Source: Cordilura impudica
Taxonomy: Eukaryota > Arthropoda > Insecta > Diptera > Scathophagidae
DNA length: 64,000 bases
Assembly: GCA_963682025.1 (NCBI GenBank)
Contig: OY821519.1
Coordinates: forward strand, 97,367,585-97,431,584
Direction of reading: 5' to 3'
The translations under genes were made by a program, and so were the position numbers. The notes under the pieces are model-generated. The model was not told the DNA's origin and searched no databases. It worked only from the letters and a program-made list of their open reading frames with translations. Below are positions 1-11,119 of this stretch, one piece after another. Position 1 is the first letter of the stretch. Every line of letters starts with the position of its first letter.

Positions 1-230
1 TTATTGCACATAAATTATCATCTAATACTCTCTTTCTTATTTGATTTCCAAAGTAAAATTGTAGGTAAAATTTTGCAAGATTATGTCGCCTGCAAAAATG
101 TATCCCCCATCCCTCCGGCAACAATTATAAAAGTTTTTTTTATTTACAAAAGATTTAATTATTGTCATCTGTAACGGAGGGGTTTGGCATGACTGGGATT
201 TCGATTTTTGGCGTAGCGTCATTAAATTTA

Positions 231-711
231 TTATACCCTCCACAAACTGTACTGAGGATATATATCAGTGTGTCATGCCGTTTGTAACGCAATTTCGACC
301 CCATTAAGTATATATATTCGAGATCCTTATACCAACTCGAGACAACACAGCGATGTCCGTCTGTCCGTCTATCTGCTGAAATCACGCTCATTCACAAAAT
401 AAACCAGTTACCTGGATAAGGTTAAGACAGTAATGTTTGTCGTTATTACGAGCAGGCTGCTATTGAAAATTGGGTAAGTCGGGCATCATTGTACCAAGAT
501 ATGTCCAAAAATATGAAGGCACTTCTAAAAAGAAATGCTAAAAATTCAGTGTATTTGTTGTAATAATTCGGTATTATGTGCTTCAAATTGTTTACTTTTT
601 AAAATATTTTGTTTACATTTGTTATAAATCGTGCAATACGTCCAGACATAAAATCTATGAGGAGGTTACCAAAGATTCGGCACAGCCGAAATTAACACTC
701 TTACTTGTTTT
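231..711 (+). repeat. DINE-B repeat (Helentron-associated type), full copy
   Basis: The copy opens with a TTATACCCTCC inverted-repeat head. It has a GTCY microsatellite (GTCCGTCTGTCCGTCT) near 353-370 and ends with the hairpin TTCGGCACAGCCGAA (676-690) followed by TTACTTGTTTT. GTCY microsatellite plus 3' stem-loop is the known architecture of Drosophila DINE-1/HINE elements; the family name here is mine. Related copies lie at 14.4, 15.2/18.5, 29.3, 38.8, 41.8 and 55.2-55.8 kb. No coding capacity is seen. Confidence 0.75.
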
Positions 712-2425
712 ATATTGATATTATTTTCCCAAAACACAATTTCATTGGAATCAATTCAATCGATGAATTATATGCAGCTTTACTTTTAAAATAAGTAATT
801 GCAATTGTTAATAAGGAAAATCAAAAATCTCAGCATTAATAAAAATAAGGTACAGCGATTTCGGTATTTGTCAAATCCTACGATTTTCTGGATCGGCATT
901 GACAGTCCTAACAAGAAGTAGAAACTCTTTCAAGATCGAACCAGCTATATCCGTCAGACGGTATGTATGTCCATGATAACCCATTGTACAGTAGTCATAA
1001 CGGGTGCTCGGCGAACTAATCTCAATTTTTGGACATATTTACTTTTTTCCTAAACTGTTTTATTATGTTTGTAAATATTTGAAATGATTGCATTCCTTTA
1101 AATATATTATTAATAAGTTCATATGCAATTCGCAAATAGAGAGGTTTGTTTTTTACTATTAAATTGATAATGTTATATAGTTTTAAATAAAAGTTATTCC
1201 CAGAATTAACAGGTAATAAAGATTATACACATTCCCATACTGCGCAATACTAATGAAAATATTTTACTTGAATTAATTTCTAGCGTAACAATTTTGGATC
1301 ATTGTAAAAGGTTTCTTGAAAATGCACTAATGTTGTATATTTCTGGTTAATTCATGGTAATATAAAATACTGACGCGCGACTTACCCTTTTCATCAAAAC
1401 CACTAGTCCAAGGTGTAAATATACAAATATGTTGAACTTCTGCCAGAAGGGCATTAAAAAAATAATTGATGGAAAACAAAATTTGTTTACCAACGTCAAT
1501 GCAAAATTATATTAGCGATGGACTGTTAAATAGGGGAAGCAAAAAATTTAAGCCGTTTTCAGACATAAACTAATACGTTATCATAAAACACTTTGTGCAA
1601 TCGGTAATTAGCAGAAGTAATTGATCAGCTCAGATTCAGTTTATAAGCTTATATTACGATGATCATGCAATCATCGGTATATACAGTCGGTTGAAGCCAA
1701 ACTCGGACACCGTGATAATATATTTTTGTTCATTCAGAAATATGACCTAAGAAATCTGGAATTCACTTAGCTTAGAAAAGCCAAAAAAAAACAAAAAGTA
1801 ATACACAAGCCAAACTCGGACAGGCGGCAATCACGACTTAAAGAATAGTGTTAAATTCGAATCTTTGATAACCTACACACGTGTTCTAAACACAATGTTA
1901 TAAGCAAGGTTGTCAATACAAATGGACAAAGAAGACTTGATATCAATTTATAACGGCTAGGTTTTTTACAATGCTGTTTAAAATTCATAAGATAATAAAG
2001 ATAATTAATTGAAAGCAATTATTAAATGCATTGAGCATAAATGTGAACACATACAGTTACATTTTTGTTTGTTTGGTTATTAGCGATCCATACAAATTTT
2101 TTACTTGTTGTTTTTTGTACAACAAAAATGTGTATTCATCGCTGATAGATATCTATATGCACATGTTCTGTTACTTATAGACATTTTTTGCTACTTTTAG
2201 TTTTTTATATGAAGGATCCAAATTTGATACCAAACTGCTACAGATTATGACGAACATTTTAAGCACGGTCAACTCGACCTATTGCGGATAGGAGAATTTT
2301 TTCAACAGACAGTATCTCCAGTATCGCCAACTATTTTTCAAATATTATAGAGAAAATTGGAAGTAAGCTTATGGGTCTCTATGATGACAACATATTTTCT
2401 GGTTTGTTCGGCACTGAAATCGTTA
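712..2425. other. AT-rich stretch without a gene
   Basis: No reading frame or family match is seen. The only structure noted is a 16-bp direct repeat AAGCCAAACTCGGACA at 1,694-1,709 and 1,807-1,822. This could be the end of an old element, but no inverted partner was found. Confidence 0.5.
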
Positions 2426-2427
2426 TA

Positions 2428-3730
2428 AAGGGTTTTTCAATAAGAGCGCTACAAAAGTTTTTTTAAATAAAACAAAACCGGTTTTGGATATTAATGAAAT
2501 TCTTTATTCGTGTGAAAGCACGTTCGATGCCATAATGTATGGAAATCGATCTCTTTTGCATGGCCACCACGGGCGCTCTTGCAGAAGTCCAGACGCTGAA
2601 CCCAATTTTCGACGGTTTTCAAGCATAAATCGGCCGATACTGCTGCAATTTCACGTTCGATATTCGTACGAAGTTCGTCAATCGTCGCTGGCTTGTTGGC
2701 ATAGACCATAGACTTGACGTAGCCCCACAGGAAATAGTCCAACGGCATCAAATCGCACGACCGAGGCGGCCAATCGGCTGGACCGTTTCGTGAGATAACA
2801 CGTTCTCCAAACTTGGTTTCCAACAAATTGATTGTGACATTCGCTGTGTGGCTTGTGGCGCCGTCCTGTTGGAACTACATGTCCTCCAAGTCCATATCAT
2901 CCAATTGGGGCCAAAAATATTCGGTTATCATTGAACGGTAGCGATTCCCATTCACAGTAACGTGCCGGTCTTGATCATCACGGAAGAAGTACGGCCCAAT
3001 GACGCCGCCGGCCCAAAAACCGCAGCAAACAGTAATTTTTTCGGGATGCAATGATGACTCATGGAGTACGTGTGGATTGCTGTCTGACCAATAACGCATA
3101 TTTTGTTTATTGACGAAACCATTCAGCCAGAAGTGAGCCTCATCGCTGAAGATGATTTTTCGATGAAAATCCGTATCATTTTCCAGTTGTTGCTCAGCCC
3201 ATTTCACGAACATACGACGCTTCTGGTGGTCAAGCGGCTTCAGTTCTTGCGCCAATTTGATCTTGTAAGGATGTAGGCCATGATCTTTTCGCAAAATTCG
3301 CCACAACGACGTCACAGATATGACCAACACTTGAGAACGACGTGTGAGATACACATTTGGGCTTTCTTGAACTGAAGCCTCAGCGGCAGCAATATTCTCG
3401 ACACTACGGGCACTTCTTTGTCTCATTGGCTCGGGAACATTTTGTACTGTGCCTGCGGATTCAAATTTTTTCACTAGACGCTCAATTGTTAATCTGCTAG
3501 GACGATTATGATGACCATAAATTGGACGTAGCGCTCTTAACGTTGAGGCCACTGACTCCGAATTTCGGTAGTAAATTTTAATAATTTCGACTCGTTGTTG
3601 GCTCGTATATCTTCCCATCGTGAAATGGCAAACCTTACTGAAGAGAAATGTCAAAAGAGCGGCAAGAAATATGGCGTCGTTTGCTGTCCCTGTCTTTGTA
3701 CTTTTGTAGCGTCCCTGTTGAAAAACCCTT
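2428..3730 (-). mobile_element. mariner-superfamily element, DD41D type, 1,303 bp
   Basis: The element is flanked by TA on both sides (2,426-2,427 and 3,731-3,732), the target duplication expected of Tc1/mariner elements. Its ends form ~30-bp terminal inverted repeats beginning AAGGGTTTTTCAA (2,428-2,457 and 3,701-3,730) with only a few mismatches. It carries a single transposase gene on the minus strand. Clean ends, clean TA duplications and only one obvious lesion in the gene suggest a fairly recent insertion. Confidence 0.9.
2491..3618 (-). pseudogene. mariner transposase (DD41D), one internal stop
   Basis: The reading frame runs from 3,618 to 2,491, 375 residues plus stop, about full length for the superfamily. 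A TAG at 2,877-2,875 (codon 248) is the only interruption; frame is kept on both sides. I start at the Met of MGRYTSQQ because the N-terminal helix-turn-helix (residues ~5-60, RALRPIYGHHNRPS) begins there, not at the upstream Met at 3,654. Catalytic acidic residues are visible: D159 in IIFSDEAHFW, D252 in FQQDGATSH and D294 in MPLDYFLWG. The last two are separated by 41 residues, the spacing reported for rosa-type mariners. The enzyme would bind the terminal repeats and cut and paste the element. The stop removes the last two catalytic residues, so this copy cannot supply active transposase unless the stop is read through. Confidence 0.9.
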
Positions 3731-3732
3731 TA

Positions 3733-4129
3733 GTTCCTGCACATTTTCACTGTGATGGAAAGTGGTCTCAAGATGGAATTGTATATAAACGTTAAAAATA
3801 ATAAATTTTTTGAGATAATTTGCTTACAGCGTCAGCATTTATCAAGTGGATCCGAACCGCGTTGCTGGCCCTAAGAAAACATCTGGTTTTATGTTGATCT
3901 AAATTTAAATATACAATATCACCCGCCAGGCTATTCTGAAGATTCCCTGAAAATGTCATTAAAATCGGTCCATCCGTTTTTATATACATATATAGATGCC
4001 GTTAGTGGTACAATATTAATATATGATTTTGCCACGCCCCTCCGCCCACAGACCAAAAATCAATAATCAGACTTCACAGTGTCACCAATCAGGCTATTCT
4101 TATTTGATAAGAATGCCTTATTGGATAAC
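3733..4129. other. intergenic, old repeat debris
   Basis: No gene is seen. Phrases such as GCCACGCCCCTCCGCCCA (around 4,032-4,050) and two copies of CAGGCTATTCT (near 3,927 and 4,091) resemble eroded dispersed fly repeats, but the family cannot be assigned. Confidence 0.4.
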
Positions 4130-4716
4130 CGATTTAACAGCTGATTTTTGCTCTTGATGCTATTTCATCATGGATAGACTTGCACGAGAACACCGCTTGA
4201 ACATTTTTGAAATTTTCTACCAAAGTAACGGTTCTGTTCGTCACACTTATCGTACACTACGTCCATTTTATGGTATTCATAATCACCCATCAAAGCGGCT
4301 AATTGAAACAACTATCGATCGGTTTCATATCATGTTTACTCCTAATGATAATGTGCGTCCTGTAAGATGCCAAACAATGCGCACCGAAGAAGTTGTAGCC
4401 GCTGTACAGCAAAGCATTGACGAAGACCCACGTCGATCGATTCTGCGCCGTTCTCAGCGAATTAGGATGTAACCTTCCACTTTATGGAAGATTTTTCGAA
4501 AGGATTTTGCTTTATGAGCTTTTAAGACTAAACGTGTGCAAGAATAAAAGCCAAACGACCATCGTATGCGCCGCCAATTCGGTCAATGGAGTGACTCGAA
4601 AATATATATTGTTTATGATTGTTCAGCGATGAAGCTGAAGCTTGAATGGGTATGTAAATTAGCAAAATTGTTACATTTGGAGTGAAGATAATCCACAAGC
4701 TTATTCATTTTTTTGT

Positions 4717-6835
4717 TGTTAACCAACACTCAGGGAATACCCCCTACAAATGCAGTGCATTGTGTTTATTTCAGGAAAACAGGTTATGGGAAGGAGGAGA
4801 GAGGGAGTAGTGTTTGTCGATATTTGACTTATATTTTATTAGATTATAACTGTCAGGAAAGACCTCTGCGCGAAGTTTATTCCAGATACGGTTAGTTCGA
4901 CTGATAAACGAATTCTCTCTGTAATGCGTTGTGCGGTCAACTGGACAATAGACTACAAACGGATGTGACCTATTAGAGAAGCGGGTAGAGAGAAACGAAA
5001 CTCGTGCACTTGGAATAAGTTCGCTAATCTCAGAAGAACATTTCCCATGGTAATATCTATAGAGCAGTGCTACACAACCTACATTCCGATCGTGTTGAAT
5101 CAATAGAGTTGGATACTCTACTGTCATTGATGAGCGCCAACGCCCTCCTTTGCACACGGTTCAGTGCCTCCAAAATAGACTTTGAAGCTCCTGTCCATAT
5201 ATGGGAGTTATATTCCATTTTCGGTCGAATGTAAGTGGTATAGATTTTAAGAAGATCAGAAGGAGTGAAGTAATTTTTACACCGTTTTAGAAAACCAAGA
5301 CACTTGAAAAACATGCTCGTTCCAACGAAAATCACATTGAGTTCTCATGCCTAGAACATCAAGAGTATCCGATTCCTCAATACCTATACCACCCATATAT
5401 ACAGATGACATTGTTGATTCCATGGTCCTATGGGTCAACATACAACATTGAGTCTTCAGCGCATTAAAATCAACTCTATTCGCTTTACCTCACTCGGAGT
5501 TTGTTAACAGGTCTTGATTGAGTGTGTCATTCATTGTCTGCCTCCTGCCCCCAACCTGCAAGAGGCTTGGCCTACAGTTAAAGGAAAATGAATGAGAAAA
5601 TTCGATATAAATCGTGAGAAGTCATTACCGACCCCAAATGCAATAAGCTTTGATAAGCAACGCACCGTGCCACACGCGATCGAATGGCTTGGAAATATCC
5701 AGAGCAAACACTTTACTTTCGCCAAAATTGCGAATGGGTCGACTCCAGCGCTCAGAAAGTAGAACTAACAGGTCTCCCGTGGATCGATTTCTACGGAAGC
5801 CATACTGTCGACCATTAAGAAGTGAGTTGGCCTCTAGGTAGTTCACAAGATGGAAATTGATCATGCTCTCCATCAACTTTGAGAGCGCAGAGCAGATTGC
5901 AATTTTCAGGGTAATTAGCCGCACCCTTTTTAGGGATTGGTTGGACATTGGCAACTTTCCAGCAAGAGGGAAAGGCTGAAAGGGTTGGCCAATGGACTGG
6001 CGTCGAAGAGCACTGCTTCAGCACTAGTGCTGGTATAACATCAGGTCCCGAAATCTTATTAATGTTGAGATCCGAAAGAACCTTTTTAACTGCACGTGCT
6101 CGAAAGAATATTTTAGGCATAGTACAGGATACACTTTCAAGTTCGGGCAGAGGTTGATCGCTATCCGACAAAAACGTGTTTTTTGCAAAGAGTGCAGCTA
6201 TAAGGTAAGCCTTATCAACCGGGTCAGTGAATATTTGGTCATTCATTATAAGAGTTGGGATAGCATATTCTTTACTCTTTTAACAAATGACCAAAAGCTC
6301 TTACAATCCCGAGGAGCAGAAAGAAATTTAGTGCTTTGGCACATTCATTCCTCGCCTGTTTGCGTAGCAGTTCAGTGACGGAATTTTTATTTTCACGCCA
6401 ATATCCGAATGCTTCCTCTGTGGATCTGGCTGCATCTCTGCAAGTCTGGTTAAACCAAGATTTTTGATTAGGTTTAGCCGAAATGTGTTTTGATGGAATG
6501 AGTAATCGCATACCAAACACTATTATTTTTTCCACCATTTTCGCAGCAGCGTCAACATTTTTATCCAAGAAACAAAGCTTCCAGTTGAAATGCTTGAAGA
6601 AATCGTTAGGCTCAGCCCAACGAGTCTTTTTATAGATAAAAACTAAGCGCTTCATAGCTGGTGCTGAAACATTTTGAAGTACAGAGTACGAAAAGGATGC
6701 AGAAATGGTGCAGTGATCCGAATTACCGAGAGTGCAAATATTTTCACTTCATACTTTTATAAGGTGTGAAGTGAGAAAAAGGTCGAGAGTATTTGTCGTT
6801 GCCCTTCAATGAACGGAATGCGCGTTGGGTCAAAT
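4717..6835 (-). mobile_element. CR1/jockey-type non-LTR retrotransposon, 5'-truncated, nested in mariner
   Basis: This minus-strand LINE begins inside its endonuclease domain near 6,835 and runs to a 3' end at ~4,717. The 3' end carries a sequence (CCAACACTCAGGGAAT on the plus strand) shared with the tails at 28.7 kb and, in part, 9.65 kb. 5' truncation is typical of LINE insertion by target-primed reverse transcription. No clear target duplication is visible; tattcatt and tatcatta flank the insert. Clade assignment is by eye from protein style. Confidence 0.8.
4771..6730 (-). pseudogene. LINE endonuclease/reverse transcriptase remnant
   Basis: Read on the minus strand, the order is as follows. 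First comes the end of an AP-type endonuclease (LGNSDHCTI near 6,715, the SDH motif). Then a linker, reverse transcriptase motifs (INKISGPDVIPALVLKQC, YGFRRNRSTGDLL, KVFALDISKPFDRVWH) and a C-terminal thumb/tail region (RPKMEYNSHIW, GCVALLYRYYHGKCSSEI, DRTTHYRENSFISRTNRIWN). The frame is broken repeatedly, at about 6,260, 5,955, 5,620, 5,335 and 5,100. Between FLIHFPLTV (~5,590) and LLTNSE (~5,500) the segment that should carry the catalytic FADD/YADD is missing, so a deletion has removed the polymerase active site. The protein is non-functional. Confidence 0.8.
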
Positions 6836-7107
6836 ATCATTATATCCACAAAAATTTCCGGTGTGGTGTGCTTCATCTGCCGGCGGAGTCATTGGTTTAT
6901 ATGTATGTCTTCAAAAAAGATAATAGGCAGAATGTTACTGTCAACGATAAACGGTACAAAGAAATGATTACAAGTTTTCTCGTATCTCAATTGTCTGGCA
7001 TTTATATTGCTGGCACGTGGTTCGAACAAAGTGTGTATGAAAATTGGAGTTCCAGATTGAGCCATGCACACACCAGCCGTGGCGGACACATGACCCAAAT
7101 CATATAA

Positions 7108-7973
7108 TCATAAATGGCGAAAAATTATCTCTCCAATAAAATAAGTTAATTTGCTATTAAAAATATCTTTATTTGCTTAATTTGGTTTAAAGTTCTATAA
7201 GTCCAAAAAAGACAGCCATTAATACTGATCAGGACTATAAAACTCAATTTCTTTAATAACTGAATATTTTCTAAAAACAAGGATTCTTCGGGTTTCTACA
7301 AGAGCAGTTATACAAAACTGGCGTCATAAAAGTCTTCGACGTTTAACTTTCTTTAGAACTTTATAATAATTTGCAATACGAACTAGTTAATTAATTGCTT
7401 TTTGTTCGAAAAGTCCATTTAATGAATATCTTCCAAAATATTTGGGGATATCGAACATATTTCAATCTTTTTTTTAGTTTGAATAATGTAAAGTAAAATT
7501 TGAAAAATATCCTAAATTCGGATTTAAATGCAAAATCTATCCATTTTCCCTTTGCTTCAAATTTTTCTGACATCACAGAATCAATGTTGAATTAATCATT
7601 ATATTTTATTTCAACTTCTTTAATGACATAATTATCACCATTATTACCGACATCATTAAAATGTGCATCTTTGTAGACATCAAGCATTCAAATGGCTCAA
7701 TCATTTCTATAAAACGTACAATTTAAGTCATACTTATAATGATAATAATTTTCTTGCATTATGAATGATTTTCAATTTATCATTTTTATTAAGAGTAACA
7801 GACGAAAGACTATTTGACTATATATATTATAACCACAGATGCCACCTTCATCATTCAATATTAATAATGCAATATCAAGTAGCAACATAAACCAGCAACA
7901 TTTTTGGTAGTGGTACCGCAAATCGAGTTTTTAATTAGTAACTTATGAAGTCATTTTTTGCACAACTTTATTA
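7108..7973. other. AT-rich stretch without a gene
   Basis: I see no coding frame, terminal repeat or family match here, only AT-rich sequence with ATT/AAT-rich runs. Confidence 0.5.
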
Positions 7974-8169
7974 AGGGCACTATACATTTGTCAAATTCAC
8001 ATCAAGCATTATAGTGGTATTAGTGAAAATTTGTTTGTATGTGTGTCACCGACAAAATCTAAATTTTTTGATTTTCCATCAAGAATCGTCGGTGTCCCAC
8101 ATCCAAACAAATTCTCACTAATACCACCATAATGCTTGATGGTGAATTTGACAAGTGTATAGTGCCCTT
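7974..8169. repeat. palindromic foldback MITE, ~196 bp
   Basis: The two halves are inverted copies of ~85 bp. AGGGCACTATAC begins the left arm and GTATAGTGCCCTT ends the right arm, with a ~25-bp centre near 8,057-8,082. TA dinucleotides adjoin both ends (7,972-7,973 and 8,170-8,171), which would fit a Tc1/mariner-type MITE. It has no coding capacity. Confidence 0.75.
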
Positions 8170-8639
8170 TAGAGTTAATGTTATTTCTATAGTATTATTT
8201 TGCCTGCTTTTTGGGTCTTCTTCCCTCAAACAGTTTTCTTTCTCAGTCATATACATATAGTGTAACTACGAGTACTTCTTATAGAGTACAAAAATAACTT
8301 CTCTACATTCTATGAAGCAAACAAAATTTTGCTGGGTGACTTGTTCTAGAGAAACCAAGCAACGAGTACTAAAAACCTACAATACTTTAATGATACAGAA
8401 AGGTGTGAAACGTGACAACCAGGAAATACTGCAGTGCTCTAAATTTTATAATGTGACTCAATATGGAAAATATAAAAAAAAAAACAACAAAACAACAAAA
8501 CATTGTGGGTCGTTTGAATCGAAGTGGACAGTAAATTGAATTTTCGAAACCACTGGAGAAGTTCATGTCTTGATACTTCCTTTAAATGGAGCACAATATA
8601 AATTAAATTTGATACCTACATATTTTTCTTTCTTAACGA
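8170..8639. other. no gene recognised
   Basis: A 75-codon open frame at 8,312-8,539 has no recognisable domain and ends in a low-complexity lysine/asparagine run. I treat it as chance. Nothing else is seen. Confidence 0.4.
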
Positions 8640-8945
8640 GGGCAATTTTTCTCAAAACTATCTTTACATAGTTTCGCTAGACTTTTCCCAGCGCTATTTA
8701 ATAGCTCTGATGCCCTGTTTGTACCCTTCAACTGCAACCTCTACTTCTTAATTGTTGGCAAATATTTTACCATCAAACCAATTTTTCAAGTTTGGAAAGA
8801 TATATAATCCGAAGGAACTAAATCTGGCAAATAAAGTACGTGATAAATTAGGCTGAACTATAACTCACTGTTGTTGGCCACCGCAATTGCGGAAGTGTAA
8901 AGTGGTGCATGGTCCTAATAAAACCACACTTTCCCCACCACCGTT
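8640..8945 (-). pseudogene. mariner transposase fossil (DD34D, C-terminal third)
   Basis: Minus-strand translation gives DHAPLYTSAIAVANN (second catalytic Asp), then HVLYLPDLVPSDYISF (third catalytic Asp in PSD), then KNWFDGKIFANN and RWEKSSET. The two Asp are 34 residues apart, the classical mariner spacing. Three in-frame stops and a one-base shift near 8,790 disable it. The N-terminal two thirds and terminal repeats are not found; the minus-strand upstream side ends near 8,945. This is a different lineage from the DD41D copy at 2.4 kb. Confidence 0.8.
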
Positions 8946-9039
8946 ATTTCCACGATACTGTTTTGTTCAATTTACTGTAAATAAGCCATGTAAGACGCCA
9001 CCTCAATTGGTCGACCACTGGATGAGGTTGGATGTTTTA

Positions 9040-9675
9040 ACAATCTCTGTTTAGGGTAAAGCGAATTAGATCGATTCTAAAGCACGTAAGACTCAATCTT
9101 GTTTACTGATGTATAGAGCCGTGGACTTAACAATGTCGTCTTTATAAATGTATGGTATAGGACATGAGAATTTATTGTGATGGCCGTTGGAACGAACATG
9201 TCTTTCAAGTGTGGAAGGAAGCATTCAAATATTCAAACATTTAAAACAGTGAAAAAATTACTTCACTCTTTCTATACCACTTACATCCGATAGAAAATTG
9301 AATATAGCTCCCCTATTGGGTAGAAACTTCTAGTATTTCTAGGATTGACCATGTACAAAGTAGAACGTTGTTGCTCTATTCACTCGTAACATACCATGGG
9401 ATATGTTCTGTTGAGATAGGCGAACTCGTGAGTATCATTTCATGCTAATCGGCTGTCTCAATTTCAGATTTGTATGAAGTCTATTGTCCAGTGAACTGCA
9501 CAACGTATTACAGAGAAAATTCGGTTATCAGTCAAACTATACCGAACATCTTACCCACACATCGTTCTTAACATTTACAATCTAACGAAATTTAAATCAA
9601 ATATCCAGAACCACTGCTCTCTCTATCCTCGTACCCATACATACATTTGTAGGGGGTATGCCCGGGCGTTGAATT
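9040..9675 (+). mobile_element. CR1-type LINE 3' fragment
   Basis: On the plus strand this matches the 3' part of the LINE at 4.7-6.8 kb. It begins near the 'GRANRVDFNALKT' portion after the lost palm motif. It passes through sequence equivalent to DFRWNEHVF (~9,185) and VNCTTYYRENSVI (~9,492-9,530) and ends at TGTAGGGGGTATGCCC (~9,650). The reading frame is broken throughout. It is an independent, severely eroded insertion. Confidence 0.7.
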
Positions 9676-10039
9676 ATAGAAAAACAAATTTTTTTTGAAA
9701 AATGCCGAAAAATCCGAAAATTCAAAATCGAGGAAAACTAAGTATTTGTTTATTTTTCACACACACCCGATACTATAAGAAAATTTATTTCCAGTTATAT
9801 AAAAGAATTAAAAGTTTTTTATCTTTATTTACTAATAATGTATTTCAAAATATGTTTCGCAAACTACAAATTGAAAATATAAATATATTTTGATGCATCT
9901 TGGCATAAAAGCTTCTATCTGCCATAATATAGTCGCTGTTAAAACTGATGACAATTGGTGCATGTTCAGAAAAAAAAATCATAAAAAACAAGTAAGAATA
10001 TTATAGTCGGCTAAGAGCGACTATACAATTCCCTAGGGG
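9676..10039. other. AT-rich stretch ending in a DINE-type 3' end
   Basis: Nothing coding is seen; the 63-codon frame at 9,702-9,893 is low complexity. Around 9,990-10,030, AACAAGTAAG followed by TATAGTCGGCTAAGAGCGACTATA is the minus-strand 3' end and hairpin of a DINE-A-like repeat. Confidence 0.5.
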
Positions 10040-11119
10040 GCCACCAGTCCCACCATTCTGTAGAGGGTAACTGGCAGCTGCCACGCAGTGGCCAGGCTGA
10101 CAACGGAGCCTCACGGAATTGTCATATCAGCAGTATGAACAAGAACACACAAACTGAGGAGGTGTCAGATCCTCCCAGAGAAATGGTTCTCACATCCCAT
10201 AATTGTTGGGAGTTCCAAGGTGTCCCAAGGTGTCAATGATGTAACATGAATTGAAAAACGAAGTTTGGAATGTTGTCGATGTTATCGCAAGCTCTAATAA
10301 CGTCAGCAGGAAGAATGGGTTAAGTAAACGAGAGTGTTGTAAGTTTTAATCGAAGTCCGGTGGTGTTTGCGTCAGCTGCCATACTGAGAAGATTACTGCC
10401 GATTAGTTGAAGATTTAGTCGATGGAACATGAGAGGAAACGAGGCTGAGAATGAGTGAGTTAGCTATCACTGACAATATACCATTACAGAGAAGCTGGAA
10501 GCAGGAGTGTCGGACTGAACACGAGTCCAAGGGCCCTTGAGTCATTGTGACAATACAGCGCTATGAGGATGAGTTAGATATCAATTGATAAGCGAGCTCG
10601 GAACGTTGGCGATATCGGCTTGCCACTCGATAGAGACAACTAGTAAGAATGAGCGTAGTAGACATAAGATGGACCAGTAGTTGAAAAACGAGTTTGGAGA
10701 GCTATCGATGTCATCTCGCATGTGCAGCCATAGGGATGATAGACGTAGCAGAAAGAAGAAGTCTGATAGACGAGAGTTTTTTAAGGAGGTACATGAGTTG
10801 GAAACGCTTCGGAAAGCTATCAATGCTATCTCCCATGTGAAAATCATGGCAGTATAGTGCAAAGGAGGAGCTGAAGACAAGATTGTCAATTGAGAATGAT
10901 GAGTCGGATAACACTGATGAGAGGCATTGCGAATGAGTGGAAAGCAAGAGTGTTGAGAGTTGAAAATGAAGTCCAAGAGCCGGCGGCAAGAAAGCATTGA
11001 GGATTAGTTGGAGACAATAATATTGTGGTGTCAAGAATTGTCAGATGATATGTGTGATCTTACAAGTACTGCTATTGATCGACGAGGAAGTGATGAATCC
11101 TAAAAACTGGCCAGACTAG
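10040..11119. repeat. unclassified purine-rich degenerate repeat block
   Basis: This ~1.1-kb block is clearly less AT-rich than its surroundings and is built from diverged repeats. Variants of GAGCTATCGATGTCATCTCGC recur near 10,270, 10,605, 10,699 and 10,811. Variants of AGAGTGTTG...AAGTCC recur near 10,336, 10,506 and 10,948. Minus-strand open frames of 107-138 codons here look like by-products of composition, with no domain. It starts with CTAGGGGGCCACCAGTCCC next to a DINE-A 3' end. I do not recognise the family. Confidence 0.55.

Larger units (their letters stand above)
4170..7100 (+). pseudogene. decayed mariner transposase in two pieces
   Basis: The first piece starts with ATG at 4,170 and holds the helix-turn-helix (RTLRPFYGIHNHPS, residues ~29-42), alignable by eye to the transposase at 2.5-3.6 kb. 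Stops follow at 4,470, near 4,528 and near 4,552. Frame-shifted remnants of the catalytic region remain: PSTLWKIFRKDFAL, FSDEAEA (first catalytic D) and NGYVN-QNCYIWSEDNPQ up to ~4,705. The second piece resumes near 6,840 with AGGVIGLY and VTVNDKRYKEMITSF, ending with a damaged WFEQ near 7,030; no intact second or third catalytic motif is seen. It belongs to the same broad mariner group as the neighbour but is much older. It is non-functional. Confidence 0.8.
4130..7107 (+). mobile_element. old mariner-like element, split by a LINE
   Basis: Two separated segments, about 4,130-4,716 and 6,836-7,107, translate into consecutive parts of one mariner-type transposase on the plus strand. The break falls between the WSEDNPQ and PQKFPVWC portions of the protein. 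A minus-strand LINE fills the gap. Terminal repeats are no longer recognisable, so the outer limits are approximate. Confidence 0.75.

Noticed and set aside
10581..11034. Minus-strand frames of 107-138 codons
   Set aside because: They lie in the degenerate repeat block in two overlapping frames; serine/leucine-rich composition reflects the purine-rich strand.
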